DNA from: Chromera velia
Lineage: Eukaryota > Sar > Chromeraceae
Reading direction: 5' to 3'
Length of the DNA stretch: 48,207 bases
Assembly (NCBI GenBank): GCA_018398765.1
Contig: JAHBMJ010000496.1
Location: 1 to 48,207, forward strand
Part shown: one piece after another, positions 1 to 10,203 of the stretch
How the letters are laid out: every line of letters starts with the position of its first letter
How positions within the stretch are numbered: the first letter of the stretch is position 1
Position numbers and translations under genes: made by a program
The notes under the pieces: model-generated
The model's database searches: none
What the model saw: only the letters and a program-made list of their open reading frames with translations
What the model was told of the DNA's origin: nothing

Positions 1-63
1 CACTGAAGAACTGATGCTTCATTTCCATTCCTTTTGTTCTGTCTCATCTTGCACTTCAACGCA

Positions 64-1113
64 GACTCTGAGGATGCTGATGTCGACATGGTTCAGGAGA
101 CAGAGCGTGGACGTCGCGTGCGATCACGCTGCTAACCTGTGGACACTGGGAGTGTTGTGGATCTCGACCCCGACGAGCTTGCGATCGAAGGTGACATCGA
201 TGATGAAGATGGGCAGGACGAAGACGAGGACAACGAAAGGGACGAAACCTATGAGGACAACAGTGACGACAACGGCGACGAAGATGAGGACAATGACGAG
301 GAGTTGGAGGGCGAGGAGGACGAAGATGATGACGTTGAGAACGACAACACCGCCAACAACTCCGGAAAGCGACCTGCGTCGCAGAAAAAGGGGGGACAGA
401 AAAAGAAGCCGAAGACGGGCCGTTGACTAGGTCGTGCATCTCTGGCCGGCCGTGTTCCTGCTTTAGTCAGACAAGTTCGACAGAAAGCGGAAAGCGACCC
501 TTTCGCCCTCTGGCAAGGGTTGGGCACTTTGGCTGGTACGGTTGCGCTCGAAAGCATTTGCTCTTCGTTTCTCGAGTTGCAAGTGCATTTTGCATCTGAA
601 GGGAAGATCTTGAAATCTTTGGCTGACTTTGGAGCGGGGATTGCTCTGCCTGCCGTCTGTGCCCTCCTTGGAATTGTGCCTGCGTTGCAGTCTGCATTAT
701 GCTTTGAAGTCAGTGAGGAGGTGGTTCAGCTAGAAGTATTCTTCGTTACCTCTTTTTCTCTGTCGAGTGCAATAACCTTTGTAAAGAAAGAGGTAGGGGC
801 AGGGTTAATCGACGAAATTGCAGCGATGCTCAATTGTCATGAGATCGACTGTGTGTACGTGTACGTAAATGTTTCTAATGTGTGGTCGACCTTCGATGAG
901 TCAGTCTACCGCATAGTTGAGAAAGTGTCTTGCTGTCGGGCTTTGTTAGTTTTTTCGAGACCGCTTGCAAAGGCGGTGGAAGAGTTAGGATTCTCAATCT
1001 TTTGTAAAAAAACCGTGCAAATGGAGGGCAGCAGAGATGAAGAGACGCTCTACCTACTCATAAGAGACACTGGCCCATATGATGGTGATGGCTCTTCTTC
1101 CGGACGGGTTTAA
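64..1113 (+). pseudogene. Acidic-tract plus class-I methyltransferase-like pseudogene (one frame, two stops)
   Basis: A single reading frame is open from the end of a good 3' splice signal (pyrimidine-rich, then GCAG at 61-64) to TAA at 1111-1113, broken only by TAA at 133-135 and TGA at 424-426. The first part is Asp/Glu-rich and ends in a Lys-rich patch near 385-423. The second part, from about 427, contains LADFGAGIALPA, which resembles SAM-binding motif I, then alternating hydrophobic strands, and ends with a strand pair (VQMEGS, TLYLLIRD) typical of class-I methyltransferases. A DOT1-like histone methyltransferase relative is possible but not proven. Because composition and frame carry straight through both stops, I read this as one gene killed by nonsense changes; a very short intron removing the first stop is the alternative. 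No promoter or 5' exons are visible because the window starts here. Confidence 0.5.
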
Positions 1114-1362
1114 AGGAAAAACTTTGCTTTCATTCTTGTTGTATGTCTGTGGGGGAGAGAGCTTCGGGAGAGGAGAGAGGGAGGGCAGCTCAGGCCCAGC
1201 CAGAGAGAGGAGAACATTTATTTATTTTCTCGTACTGCCTGCCAGTGCTCGGTCATTTAAAGTCACTCATGCTGTATTCATTGGTATGAACCGCAGCCAT
1301 GCTGATCATCGCACGTACATACATATTGCTGAAATCACTCAATGCAAATAAGAGTGTAGCTC

Positions 1363-1364
<2 letters not shown>

Positions 1365-1419
<55 letters not shown>

Positions 1420-1517
1420 ATGCTTGTGTGTGCGTGTGTATGCGTGTGCGTGCGTCTGTGTGTGTGTACGTGTGTGTATGTGTGTGTGTGTGTGTGTGTG
1501 TGTATGACACTGTATGC

Positions 1518-1549
<32 letters not shown>

Positions 1550-1598
1550 GTGTGTGTGTATGTGTGTGTGTGTGTGTGTACGTGCGTGTGTGTCTATC
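1365..1598. repeat. Compound (TG)n microsatellite
   Basis: This is an interrupted TG/CATG/TATG simple repeat of about 230 bases. Open frames across it (Val-Cys or Thr-His runs) are artefacts of the repeat. Confidence 0.95.
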
Positions 1599-1729
1599 TG
1601 TAAAGACGTGCCTCATCTGCATGATTTGAATCCATATCTACCAGATCATGTCGCTGCTGGATTCACTCTCACCTTCTTCCTAACCTGCCCGTCTACACTT
1701 CCTGCACTCCAGCCAGTGTAGTGAAGGGA

Positions 1730-2224
1730 TCGATGTTATCGCATACTAACACGGTGGCTAAGAAAGCTGTCCCAGAAGCGGTACATAACCTGCATGTATA
1801 GACGCGCGCTGCATAAGCAAACAGTATAAATAACACATTATCCCGTATAGCAGGATAAGATTGTAAATCTCAGTGTAGAATAAATAACAGTACAAAAGTA
1901 TAAATTCAATTGAGTGATATTGAATTAAACCTAATTATGTTATAATAAAATATAAATTCAATTATTATTAAACTTATTATTAAAAAATGAGAATTGTATG
2001 TGTTTTAACATTATAAGTGTTTTTTGTATTTAAAAAATTGATTTTAATTATATATTTATGAATTAAAGCACACTGTCACTTCAATTAGTTTTTTAAAGTC
2101 CGACTTAGGGGCAAAAGTCCATTTGTGAGGGCACAGGCCTCTAACAGAAGAAAGAAATACAAAGTTGAAAAGACACTTACAGGAATGGAAAGAAACCTTT
2201 GAGTCAGCGGTGGACTCAACCTAA
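1730..2224. other. Noncoding, AT-rich from ~1850
   Basis: I see no supported gene here. From about 1850 to 2090 the sequence is strongly AT-rich with scattered ATTTAA/TATA words. From 2090 base composition rises, and the segment probably belongs to the upstream part of the retroelement that carries the next pseudogene. Confidence 0.6.
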
Positions 2225-3757
2225 GCAAGAAAAGGCCTATTTCTATCGCCCATTTGTCCGCTTTCGGCCTCTTTGATGCGCCGTCTAAGAAAGTCTTTGT
2301 CAATTATGTTGGTTGATCGCTCCAAAGGCGATTTGGCTTTTATGTGCCCGAGGGCTTATAAGCATTTTGGGGTTTTTGAGCTCTTTCCTGCCTCTAAAGC
2401 ATTTGAGCATCTGACGGAGGAACAAGTGAAAGAAAAGACAAATCGATGGTTTCGGCCTGCTTGGCCGAAGGTGCTGCTGGAGGCAGTTGAAGTCTTCCCT
2501 CCTAGAAGTAAAGCATCTTACCAGTGGGGGCTTGGGGTAGCTCTTTCAAAAAGAAAATCTTGGAACGAGGAAGGAAAGCCTCCAAGTGGTTGGGGAGAAA
2601 TGAAATTTTGTCCTTTATCTTCGTATTTTCATCATGCTTGGAGAAAGGCTCTTTCTGTTGTTTGTCGGGCTCTGAATTTTTTGACATCTTCTATGTCTCC
2701 TCATGTCACATTGATAGCACCTGATCAATTCATCACTGCAGTAGACAGATTGAATTCAGGAGAGTCAGATTTGACATGCGAACAATTTTCTTTGTGTAAT
2801 CCACAAGGCCCGGCTCATGGAGCAAAACTGTCTGTGAGAATAGAAGATATTAAAGAGTTCTTCCCTTCATGCCTGTGTGAAGAAGTACTTCAGGAAGTGA
2901 ATAAACACATCCGTGAAGTACATGAGGAAAAGAGAGCGAGGTTTATGTGTTTTCCGAAGGGATTGGTTGAGAGAGTTTTTCGTCGGCAAATTAGACCTAG
3001 AGGTGGTCGATTTTTGGCATCATCTGTGTATGTGCGCCTCGTCCCGTTCTTTTCGTCACGTTGCAATTATTTTCATGCTGATGCCCTTCCTTTGTGGTGG
3101 GTGCCTGAGTTCTTGAAACTTGATTTTGAGACTTGTTGCATTAGAGTGGGTAAGTGGTTTCTTCATCAGAAAGAAGGGTGGCCACAGGGGGCGCCAGTGT
3201 CTCCGGGGGGGACGCAGTTTTATGCTGCCCGCAAAGAGAGGCAATGGGCTCAGCATAGGGGTGTGGATTCTTTTAGAACTGATGCATGGTTAATAGCTCG
3301 TTGGATTGATGATCGTCTGATTGTGTTTCGGCATCAGGAGTAGCTTTCACTTAGTCAATCTTCTTTTCTTTCTGCTTTCTTCAATCCATAATTTTATGCT
3401 CCTACATGCAAGCTTGTGCAGCAAGAAAAGAATGACTTCTTGCAGTTTCATTTGTCAGTATATCCAGTTACTGCAAGACTGTTTTGTACGCCTAAGAAGT
3501 CAGTAGCTCCTTTTCCTCGCTATATGCATGCAACTGCTGCTCATCCAAATTTCTTGAAAAAGAGGATTTTGAAGGGTCATTTCATGCGTACGATGTTGTA
3601 TTGTGTCGGTCCCCCATCCATGTTGATTACTGTAATGCATGATTTAATTAATGAGTTGTGCTATTTTGGGTACCCACGAGAGTTATGTGTACATACAGCA
3701 AGGGAGGTGTATTATATGTTGTTTCGTTTGCCGTTGCCGGACTGTTTATCAGATTGA
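2225..3757 (+). pseudogene. Reverse transcriptase pseudogene of an unusual clade (W-I-D-D box)
   Basis: The frame encodes an RT-like protein. Motif A is IEDIKEFFPS (about 2845-2875), motif B is QGAPVSPGGTQF (about 3185-3220), and motif C is RWIDDRLIVF (about 3298-3328), where most RTs have Y/F-x-DD. Downstream, a thumb-like part (FLKKRILKGHFMRTMLYC, then a GYP motif) ends at TGA 3757. Two in-frame stops (TAG 3341-3343, TAA 3389-3391) fall between motif C and the thumb, yet sequence on both sides stays coding-like in the same frame (FLSAFFNP, then FYAP). An intron there would need an AG/GT pair that keeps phase, and I could not find one. I therefore call it a decayed retroelement RT. It is neither the LINE type seen at 10.7 kb nor clearly group II, telomerase or Penelope. 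The upstream limit is an in-frame stop at 2222; any N-terminal domain is missing or in decayed sequence. Confidence 0.65.
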
Positions 3758-3814
3758 TTAGAAGAGTGTGAAAGCGTAGGCAGTATGCCCCGTGTGTGCA
3801 TGTGTTTATGTGCT

Positions 3815-3929
3815 GTTGGTGTTGCTGGGCCGTGAGGCCCGGTAACGCCAACAGCTCTTCGTTTTCTTCATGCTTATCGGTATGCGCAAGCGCATACCTC
3901 CAAGCACTTCGTTCACTTCGAGCTGTTGG
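3815..3929 (+). other. Strongly foldable 3' segment after the RT frame
   Basis: Three inverted repeats lie within 115 bases, starting 58 bases after the RT frame ends. Hairpin 1 spans 3815-3852 with about 17 pairs closed by a GTGA loop. Hairpin 2 spans 3879-3898 with 8 perfect pairs and a CAAG loop. An outer stem pairs CCAACAGCTC (3848-3857) with GAGCTGTTGG (3920-3929). The outer stem uses the same CCAAC that closes hairpin 1, so the two pairings exclude each other. Position suggests a structured 3' UTR recognised by the element's own RT; this is inference. Confidence 0.45.
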
Positions 3930-5236
3930 TATTACATTTGATTTGGTGTGTATGTGGATGCATGTTGGTGTTCCATTATGTTGCATGCATGCTAGTGTTG
4001 CTTTTTAAGGTCTCTCGCATGATGCACAGCGAGAATAATCTGCGCACACACACGTTTGACCACAAAATTTGATCAAAAACATGCCGTGCGTGATTGCATT
4101 GGATCAAGTGACTGTGGCTAGCCGGATAGCTTTCTTTTGAAGCATCCTTGCTTGTCAGTCACAACAAATCGAGACCTTAAAAAGAAAGTCGGCGCAGTGA
4201 AGACTACTGACTAGATTGTCCATCTGGCCTACAGCTTATCTTATAAGCTAGTTACAAGTTAGTTAGTTCAAAGTCATGTCGCCACGATTTGGCAGGGTGG
4301 CGGGCAGCTTGACCTGGCGGGGCCCTGAAGTCTATCAATGCTTGGACCCCCCCGCCAACGAAAGAAATACCCGCTAAAAGAAAGTCTACCGCGCTCTTAT
4401 GTCCCCGTCCGCCCCCCGCCAGCCCCCTACCACCATCCGCCAGCCTCCCGCCACCACCCACCGCCTGGATCTGCCGCCCCAAGCAGTTGGTTCACACAGT
4501 TCTCTCTACCCAAACCCATTGGTTAATATTGGTTGGCATAGAATGGCATAGAGAAAAAGGAAGCGGATCAGATGAAGAGTTTCCCACAGAGTTTGACCGA
4601 TGCTAGACATACAGCGCCTGTCACATAGGCACCACACGCGACCATACGCCACATATCCTTCCTACTTACCTGTATCTGCAGCCACCGCAGAGGTCTTGCT
4701 CCTCTAAGGTGGTTGAAGCCTGCATCCAACGAGCACAACAGATGTACATCACTGCACTGACCTTGTCTGTAGCGGATGACATAGACGGAAGAGCCTCTGG
4801 GTGGAGCGGGGGGCTCTTTGTTCACCACCTGCACAAACTGTCCTACAAGAAGGCAACAGACTCTTCAACTCCACAAACAAATCCCCGAAGTATCAATATT
4901 GGCTGCAGCCGGCTGCAATGCAAAGAAACAAGGAAGATGCATTGTTCAGCATGGCAGGGGAGAGAACAAGAAGCCTACTCGGTGTCACAAAGGGACTGCT
5001 GGAGGGGTAGACAGGTGTTGCTCACACCGTCTCCAGATGAGGTCACACTCGAGGGTCTCATCTCAAAAACCACCACAAAAGGTGAAACCCGGACATAGAA
5101 CAGAGTCCATGGGTATTGTAGAAAGAGAACTGTACCAGTTTGTTGGAAGGATCTACTTCCCAGCCACTCTTGTACATTGAGGACACTTCAGACTGTGTGA
5201 CTGAATGTATGTTTCATTGAGCTTTCGGAGCCGATT
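3930..5236. other. No supported gene
   Basis: This 1.3-kb stretch has only short open frames without recognisable domains. 4340-4490 is C-rich (CCCGCC/CCACC words). The stretch 4700-5180 has a moderate coding look but no motif, start or splice framework that I can defend. Confidence 0.5.
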
Positions 5237-5398
5237 TTGAAAGCCGATTTTGAACAGTGACGCACGCACGAGCGCGGGCCCGGCCCGGGCCGGCCGGCAA
5301 GCGTCGTCAAGCCCGGCCGGGCCCATGCACGCGCGCGCGCCCCCGGCCCGATGGGCACTATATATACGTGTGCGTCACTGTTCAAAATCGGCTTTCAA
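5237..5398. mobile_element. 162-bp MITE with perfect 29-bp terminal inverted repeats
   Basis: Positions 5237-5265 (beginning TTGAAAGCCGATTTTGAACA) and 5370-5398 are exact reverse complements over 29 bases. The interior is a GC-only imperfect palindrome (GGGCCCGG/CCGGCCGG words) followed by TATATATA. There is no coding capacity. The flanks offer only a TT dinucleotide as possible target duplication, so the superfamily cannot be assigned. Confidence 0.85.
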
Positions 5399-5399
5399 T

Positions 5400-6157
5400 T
5401 CGCGACGTACGCGCATGCATGCAACACGCCGATTCGCTGATCTGACGCAAGTAAGCTTGCGAACGGCCCCGGAAAGCAAGAAAAATGAGAACTTCACGAT
5501 TGATGCACGCCGGCCAGCTGATCGGGTGGTCATGCCGACTCCCCCCCCCCGTGGGAAAAGCCGCAGAATCCCCCCTCCCCTAGGAAAAAAGCCCGGGGAT
5601 GCAGCTTGTGACGTACGCATGCATGATGACGTGGGTTCATGCACGCTTTTCTGGACTATTTGGGGCGGGATCTTTCCGGAGCCTTTTTTTGGTGAAAGAC
5701 ACCTGACGCACACATATTTGGCGCACATTCAGCCTTTCGGGGCCGGGTTTTTGCTAAAAGACAGCGTACGTGCATGCACGTGGGCTGGGATATCTGACAC
5801 AAGCAAGCTTTCGAACGGCCCCGGAAAGCAAGAAAAATGACAACTGCACGATTGACGTACGCCAACCAGTTGACTACCCCCCCCCCACCCCTTCGCTGGA
5901 AAAGCCGCGGAACTCTCCCCCCCCGCGCGGGAAAAAAGCCCAGGGGAAAGCGCCGATCGATCTGAACCCCATCTGACGCACGCATAGCGCAATATTCAGC
6001 CTTTCGGGGCCGGGTTTTTGCCGAAAGACAGCATGCATACACGTGGGCTGGGGTATTTCTGTTTTCTAAGTGCCCCCCGCTTCGCTTTCCGGGGCCAAGT
6101 GCTTTCCGGGGCCATTTCTGTTTTCTAAGTGCCCCCCGCTTCGCTTTCCGGGGCCAC
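5400..6157. repeat. GC-rich imperfect tandem repeats (~270-350 bp)
   Basis: A block beginning TCTGACGCAAGTAAGC at 5441 recurs at about 5793 (TCTGACACAAGCAAGC), followed in both by GAACGGCCCCGGAAAGCAAG. A second shared block (TTCAGCCTTTCGGGGCCGGG) occurs near 5727 and 5994. At the right end a ~43-bp unit containing CCCCGCTTCGCTTTCCGGGG is present twice (about 6056 and 6115). A related word (GCTTCGCTTTCCGGGCC) recurs at about 25748, so this is a dispersed family. C-runs and G-runs are frequent. No gene is apparent. Confidence 0.7.
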
Positions 6158-6159
6158 TT

Positions 6160-7189
6160 AAAGAGGACTGCAACTCTGTGTGCAGACTGCAGAATTTTTT
6201 GTCCCCGGAATCGCCGTGGCGTCTCTCAACAACTCTACATCGCGTCCAGCAGCTAGTGGGACGCTGGGAAGCGAGACTAGATCCGTTGTTTTCCCTTACT
6301 GCAGCTGGGTGTTGTCCGTCTCGATCCGGTGCGCTTGTGCTTCGAACTGGACTGGGCAAGGAGGCATTTCCTACCCCGAGTGGAGGCCTCTCAGTGGGCA
6401 GCGACTCAGGGAGTAGCAACAACTCGGGGAGGCGCGAGAATATGTGGGGGGGGGGAGGAGGAAGTCGGGGGGGCAGGTTTTGAGTGGAGGCTGAGGGCGT
6501 CAGTCTTATCCCGTCTCTGCTTGAGCGTAGACGTCTGTAACCAACACATTGGGTCGGGGCCTGCTCCAAGGCTTCATGAGGAGGGCAGCCACGAGTACAC
6601 CGGTGGGGATGTTGATCAGGGGGCGGACTCTGGAACAAGAGGGCAGGTGCTCTTGGATGAGCAGAAACTGCCGGACTGGCGAGATGTTGACGAGACAGGT
6701 CCGTCGTGAAGCCTGCCTGTTGTCTTCCCAGCCCTAGTCCCAGCCTTGCGTGCTCTACGATTCCTGTGCCCACTCGGCCAAAGTGGTTTTGCCCTTCCTG
6801 TTCTTCTGTCCTGGACCTCAAGCTCAGTGACCTCCCTACTCTCCGCAGCTCCTTCTGCTCCCCTTCCCTTTTGTGCCTGCCCCTTCTGCCCGTTGGGTTC
6901 CTTCCTCCCCACCTTTTGCCTCCCCCTTTCGATTTGTCTGCTCCTTCCTGACCGTCCTCACCCTCCCAGGTCCTTCCACAGCTCCTGCCCTCAGTGACAC
7001 CAACTCGGAATCCCTTTGGTTCGGAGTCTTCTTTCCGATCAACCTCCAAGCACCTCTACGTGTGGTTTCTTCTTGTACCCTGTTCTTCTGCCCTTCCCTC
7101 CCTCCACAGTCCTGCCTGTCCCCTCCCCTTCTGTGCTTATCTCCAGTGGTTCCGTCTTTCCCCCTGTGGTTCGGTTCTGCTGCGTCCTC
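6160..7189. other. No confident gene; becomes pyrimidine-rich
   Basis: Between 6160 and 6690 there is an open stretch encoding about 110 residues ending in a Gly-rich tail (stop near 6483), but no motif supports it. From 6690 the plus strand becomes strongly C/T-rich, leading into the minisatellite. Long frames from 6873 to 7998 on both strands are products of this composition and of the repeat. Confidence 0.5.
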
Positions 7190-7770
7190 GGTTCAACCAT
7201 GCCCTTCGTTCTCCCCTGCCGTTCTGTCCTCACCGCTTGCCCCCTGTTTCTCTGCCCTTCGTTCCCCCTGCCGTTTTGTCCTCATGCACCTCTTGCCCCC
7301 TGTGTCTCTTCCAGCCATGCCCTTTGTTCTCCCCTGCCGTTCTGTCCTCACCTCTTGCCCCCTGTTTCGCTTCCAGCCATGCCCTTCGTTCCCTAATGCC
7401 GTTCTGTGCTCACCTCTTGCTCTTTCAGCCCTCCCCTTCGTTCCCACCGGCCGTTCTGTCCTCATCTCTTGCCTTTCCAGCCCTGCCCTTCGTTGCCCCC
7501 TGCCGTTCTGTCCTCACTTTTTGCCCCCTGCTTCTCTTCCAGCCCTGCCCTTCGTTGCCCCCTGTCGTTCTGTCCTCGCATCTTGCCCCCTGTTTCTCTT
7601 CCAGCCATGCCCTTCGTTCCTTGATACCGTTCTGTGCTCCCCTCTTGCCCCTTGTTTCTCTTCCAACCGCCCTTCGTTCCTTCATGCCTATTTCTCTTCC
7701 AGCTCTGCCCTTCGTTCCCCCCTGCCGTTTTGTCCTCACCTCTTGCCACCCCTTCGTAGTTTCGTCCTCT
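7190..7770 (+). repeat. ~60-bp minisatellite, pyrimidine-rich
   Basis: About ten imperfect copies of a ~60-base unit (GCCCTTCGTTC, CTGCCGTTCTGTCCTCA, CTCTTGCCCC, TTTCTCTTCCAGCC) occur head to tail. Each unit holds a C/T tract followed by CAG, resembling a 3' splice site, and the plus strand is almost free of purine runs. The unit length is near a multiple of three, so several frames stay open; I do not regard these as genes. Confidence 0.85.
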
Positions 7771-8296
7771 CCTTGCCTCATGGGACCTCCGTGGTTTCTT
7801 CCTGCCTTTCACACTTCTTCTTGTGTCCCTCAAGCTGGATCTGTCTCGGAAGGCCGAATCATTCTTTCCCCTCTCCTTCCTGCAGGAGTTTTGAAAGATC
7901 TCGGGAGGACCTCTGTCCTGCCCAACCTGGGACAGGAACACGGCCTGTCTGCAGCCCAACGAGAAGTGGTCAGTCACGTGTTTCCGGCTTGTAGATAGTA
8001 ACCATGTTTGATTTGATTATATTTGATTTGATTTGATTTGATTTAACCTTCAACCTCAAATATTTGATATTTGAGGTAAGATTTGAGGTTAACCTCTTAG
8101 GGTTCCTCACTGAGTCACTGACTTACTGTCACTCTAATTATTTTTCTCATGACAATAGTTATCAGATTGATAGGTCTTTAAACACTAGGTCCTCCCTGAC
8201 TGGATATTTGATTTGAGCTTAAGCCCTACCTCAAATCAAATCTACCTCCCTGAACCTAATGTCCACTTGAATGGTGGGGCCACATTTTTAGATAGG

Positions 8297-8428
8297 CTTG
8301 AACGCCCGCGCCGCAGGCGCGGGCGGTATCTTGAAGGCCCGCGCCGCAGGCGCGGGCGGTGTCTTGAAAGGCAGCGCCGCAGGCGTAAGCAGTGTCTTGA
8401 CCAGCCGCGCCGCAGGCGTGGGCGGTGT
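8297..8428 (+). repeat. Four 33-bp tandem repeats, each a GC hairpin
   Basis: Four contiguous 33-base units start with CTTGA and end with GGT(A/G)T or AGTGT. Each contains a palindrome around GCGCCGCAGGCGC. A further CATGCAGCTGCATG palindrome follows directly. A single unit also occurs near 10530-10565. Because 33 is eleven codons, frames on both strands stay open and give 11-residue repeats. Units are contiguous with no spacers, so this is not CRISPR. Confidence 0.85.
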
Positions 8429-8703
8429 CTTGAAAGGCAACATGCAGCTGCATGCTAAAGAATCGCAGCTGCATACGTGTCCACCCGTCTCCCGAAGTGC
8501 AAATGTATCTAAACAACCCCGAAGAAAAAAAGATCGACGAGATTGACGGACTTTCAGACTTTTCGTTCAATTACCTTACCTCTCAGAGTACCCAACATGA
8601 CCCAACAGAAGAAGGATTCATAGCATCAGAAGTATAATTGCCTACAAAGTGTTGGTGGTTAATCTTGCTTTGCCAGAGTCTAAGAGAAACTGAGACTTGC
8701 AGA

Positions 8704-8973
8704 AGGCTTTCCGGCAGGAAACTCCTCGTGCGACACCCGGACCCCCAACTCCACCCTCGGGGTTACTCCTTCAACATATCGAAGGAAGACCCCGCCTTCT
8801 TGCAGAGCATGTTCAAGGCTCTAGAAAAGCCGCTCGGAAAGGCCGACAAGCGGCAAGAGGTGTACACCAAGCTCAGAGAAGCAGTCGGCGTGAAGAATGC
8901 TGAATCGGTGAGGGAGTTCGATCCCGAGAATCCCAACGATAGATCCCTCGTCGGCCTTTCAGACAGAAGTTAA
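8704..8973 (+). CDS. Short unrecognised open frame inside the TTTGAT element
   Basis: The frame after AG at 8701-8702 encodes about 90 residues including GYSFNISKEDPAFLQSMFKA and a basic/acidic helical stretch, ending at TAA 8971-8973. Residue mix and absence of low complexity make it look like a real or formerly real exon. The same frame upstream (8452-8634, including VQMYLNNPEEKKIDEIDG) also looks coding but is separated by TAA 8635-8637. I do not recognise a family. It may be a host gene fragment carried by the element. An identical copy is at 9878-10147 in the probable assembly duplicate. Confidence 0.35.
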   Translation, partial: RLSGRKLLVRHPDPQLHPRGYSFNISKEDPAFLQSMFKALEKPLGKADKRQEVYTKLREAVGVKNAESVREFDPENPNDRSLVGLSDRS

Positions 8974-9470
8974 GCAAGGGCAGTCGCACGCTGTCTACAG
9001 TCCCTTGTCCCGGCCTCACAAGCCCCCGCNAATCATTCTTTCCCCTCTCCTTCCTGCAGGAGTTTTGAAAGATCTCGGGAGGACCTCTGTCCTGCCCAAC
9101 CTGGGACAGGAACACGGCCTGTCTGCAGCCCAACGAGAAGTGGTCAGTCACGTGTTTCCGGCTTGTAGATAGTAACCATGTTTGATTTGATTATATTTGA
9201 TTTGATTTGATTTGATTTAACCTTCAACCTCAAATATTTGATATTTGAGGTAAGATTTGAGGTTAACCTCTTAGGGTTCCTCACTGAGTCACTGACTTAC
9301 TGTCACTCTAATTATTTTTCTCATGACAATAGTTATCAGATTGATAGGTCTTTAAACACTAGGTCCTCCCTGACTGGATATTTGATTTGAGCTTAAGCCC
9401 TACCTCAAATCAAATCTACCTCCCTGAACCTAATGTCCACTTGAATGGTGGGGCCACATTTTTAGATAGG

Positions 9471-9602
9471 CTTGAACGCCCGCGCCGCAGGCGCGGGCGG
9501 TATCTTGAAGGCCCGCGCCGCAGGCGCGGGCGGTGTCTTGAAAGGCAGCGCCGCAGGCGTAAGCAGTGTCTTGACCAGCCGCGCCGCAGGCGTGGGCGGT
9601 GT
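9471..9602 (+). repeat. Second copy of the 33-bp hairpin repeats (in the duplicate)
   Basis: This is identical to 8297-8428, offset by 1174, and is part of the probable assembly duplicate. Confidence 0.85.
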
Positions 9603-9877
9603 CTTGAAAGGCAACATGCAGCTGCATGCTAAAGAATCGCAGCTGCATACGTGTCCACCCGTCTCCCGAAGTGCAAATGTATCTAAACAACCCCGAAGAA
9701 AAAAAGATCGACGAGATTGACGGACTTTCAGACTTTTCGTTCAATTACCTTACCTCTCAGAGTACCCAACATGACCCAACAGAAGAAGGATTCATAGCAT
9801 CAGAAGTATAATTGCCTACAAAGTGTTGGTGGTTAATCTTGCTTTGCCAGAGTCTAAGAGAAACTGAGACTTGCAGA

Positions 9878-10147
9878 AGGCTTTCCGGCAGGAAACTCCT
9901 CGTGCGACACCCGGACCCCCAACTCCACCCTCGGGGTTACTCCTTCAACATATCGAAGGAAGACCCCGCCTTCTTGCAGAGCATGTTCAAGGCTCTAGAA
10001 AAGCCGCTCGGAAAGGCCGACAAGCGGCAAGAGGTGTACACCAAGCTCAGAGAAGCAGTCGGCGTGAAGAATGCTGAATCGGTGAGGGAGTTCGATCCCG
10101 AGAATCCCAACGATAGATCCCTCGTCGGCCTTTCAGACAGAAGTTAA
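9878..10147 (+). CDS. Duplicate copy of the unrecognised frame at 8704-8973
   Basis: Same sequence as 8704-8973 shifted by 1174. It probably represents the same locus assembled twice. Confidence 0.3.
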   Translation, partial: RLSGRKLLVRHPDPQLHPRGYSFNISKEDPAFLQSMFKALEKPLGKADKRQEVYTKLREAVGVKNAESVREFDPENPNDRSLVGLSDRS

Positions 10148-10203
10148 GCAAGGGCAGTCGCACGCTGTCTACAGTCCCTTGTCCCGGCCTCACAAGCCCC
10201 CGC

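Larger units (their letters stand above)
7857..10203. other. Exact 1173-bp duplication around an N (probable assembly duplicate)
   Basis: Positions 7857-9029 are repeated at 9031-10203 (offset 1174), with a single N at 9030 between the copies. I found no difference at the positions I compared. The copy ends coincide with the N, which fits two overlapping contig ends placed side by side rather than a biological tandem duplication. Confidence 0.75.

Noticed and set aside
6873-7998. Long open frames of 334-373 codons
   Set aside because: They arise from a pyrimidine-rich minisatellite whose unit is near a multiple of three. Several frames on both strands are open and composition is Ser/Pro/Phe/Leu or Arg/Gly biased.
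8297-8428. Possible CRISPR array
   Set aside because: The 33-bp units are contiguous with no spacers, contain internal palindromes, and lie in a eukaryotic transposon-like element.
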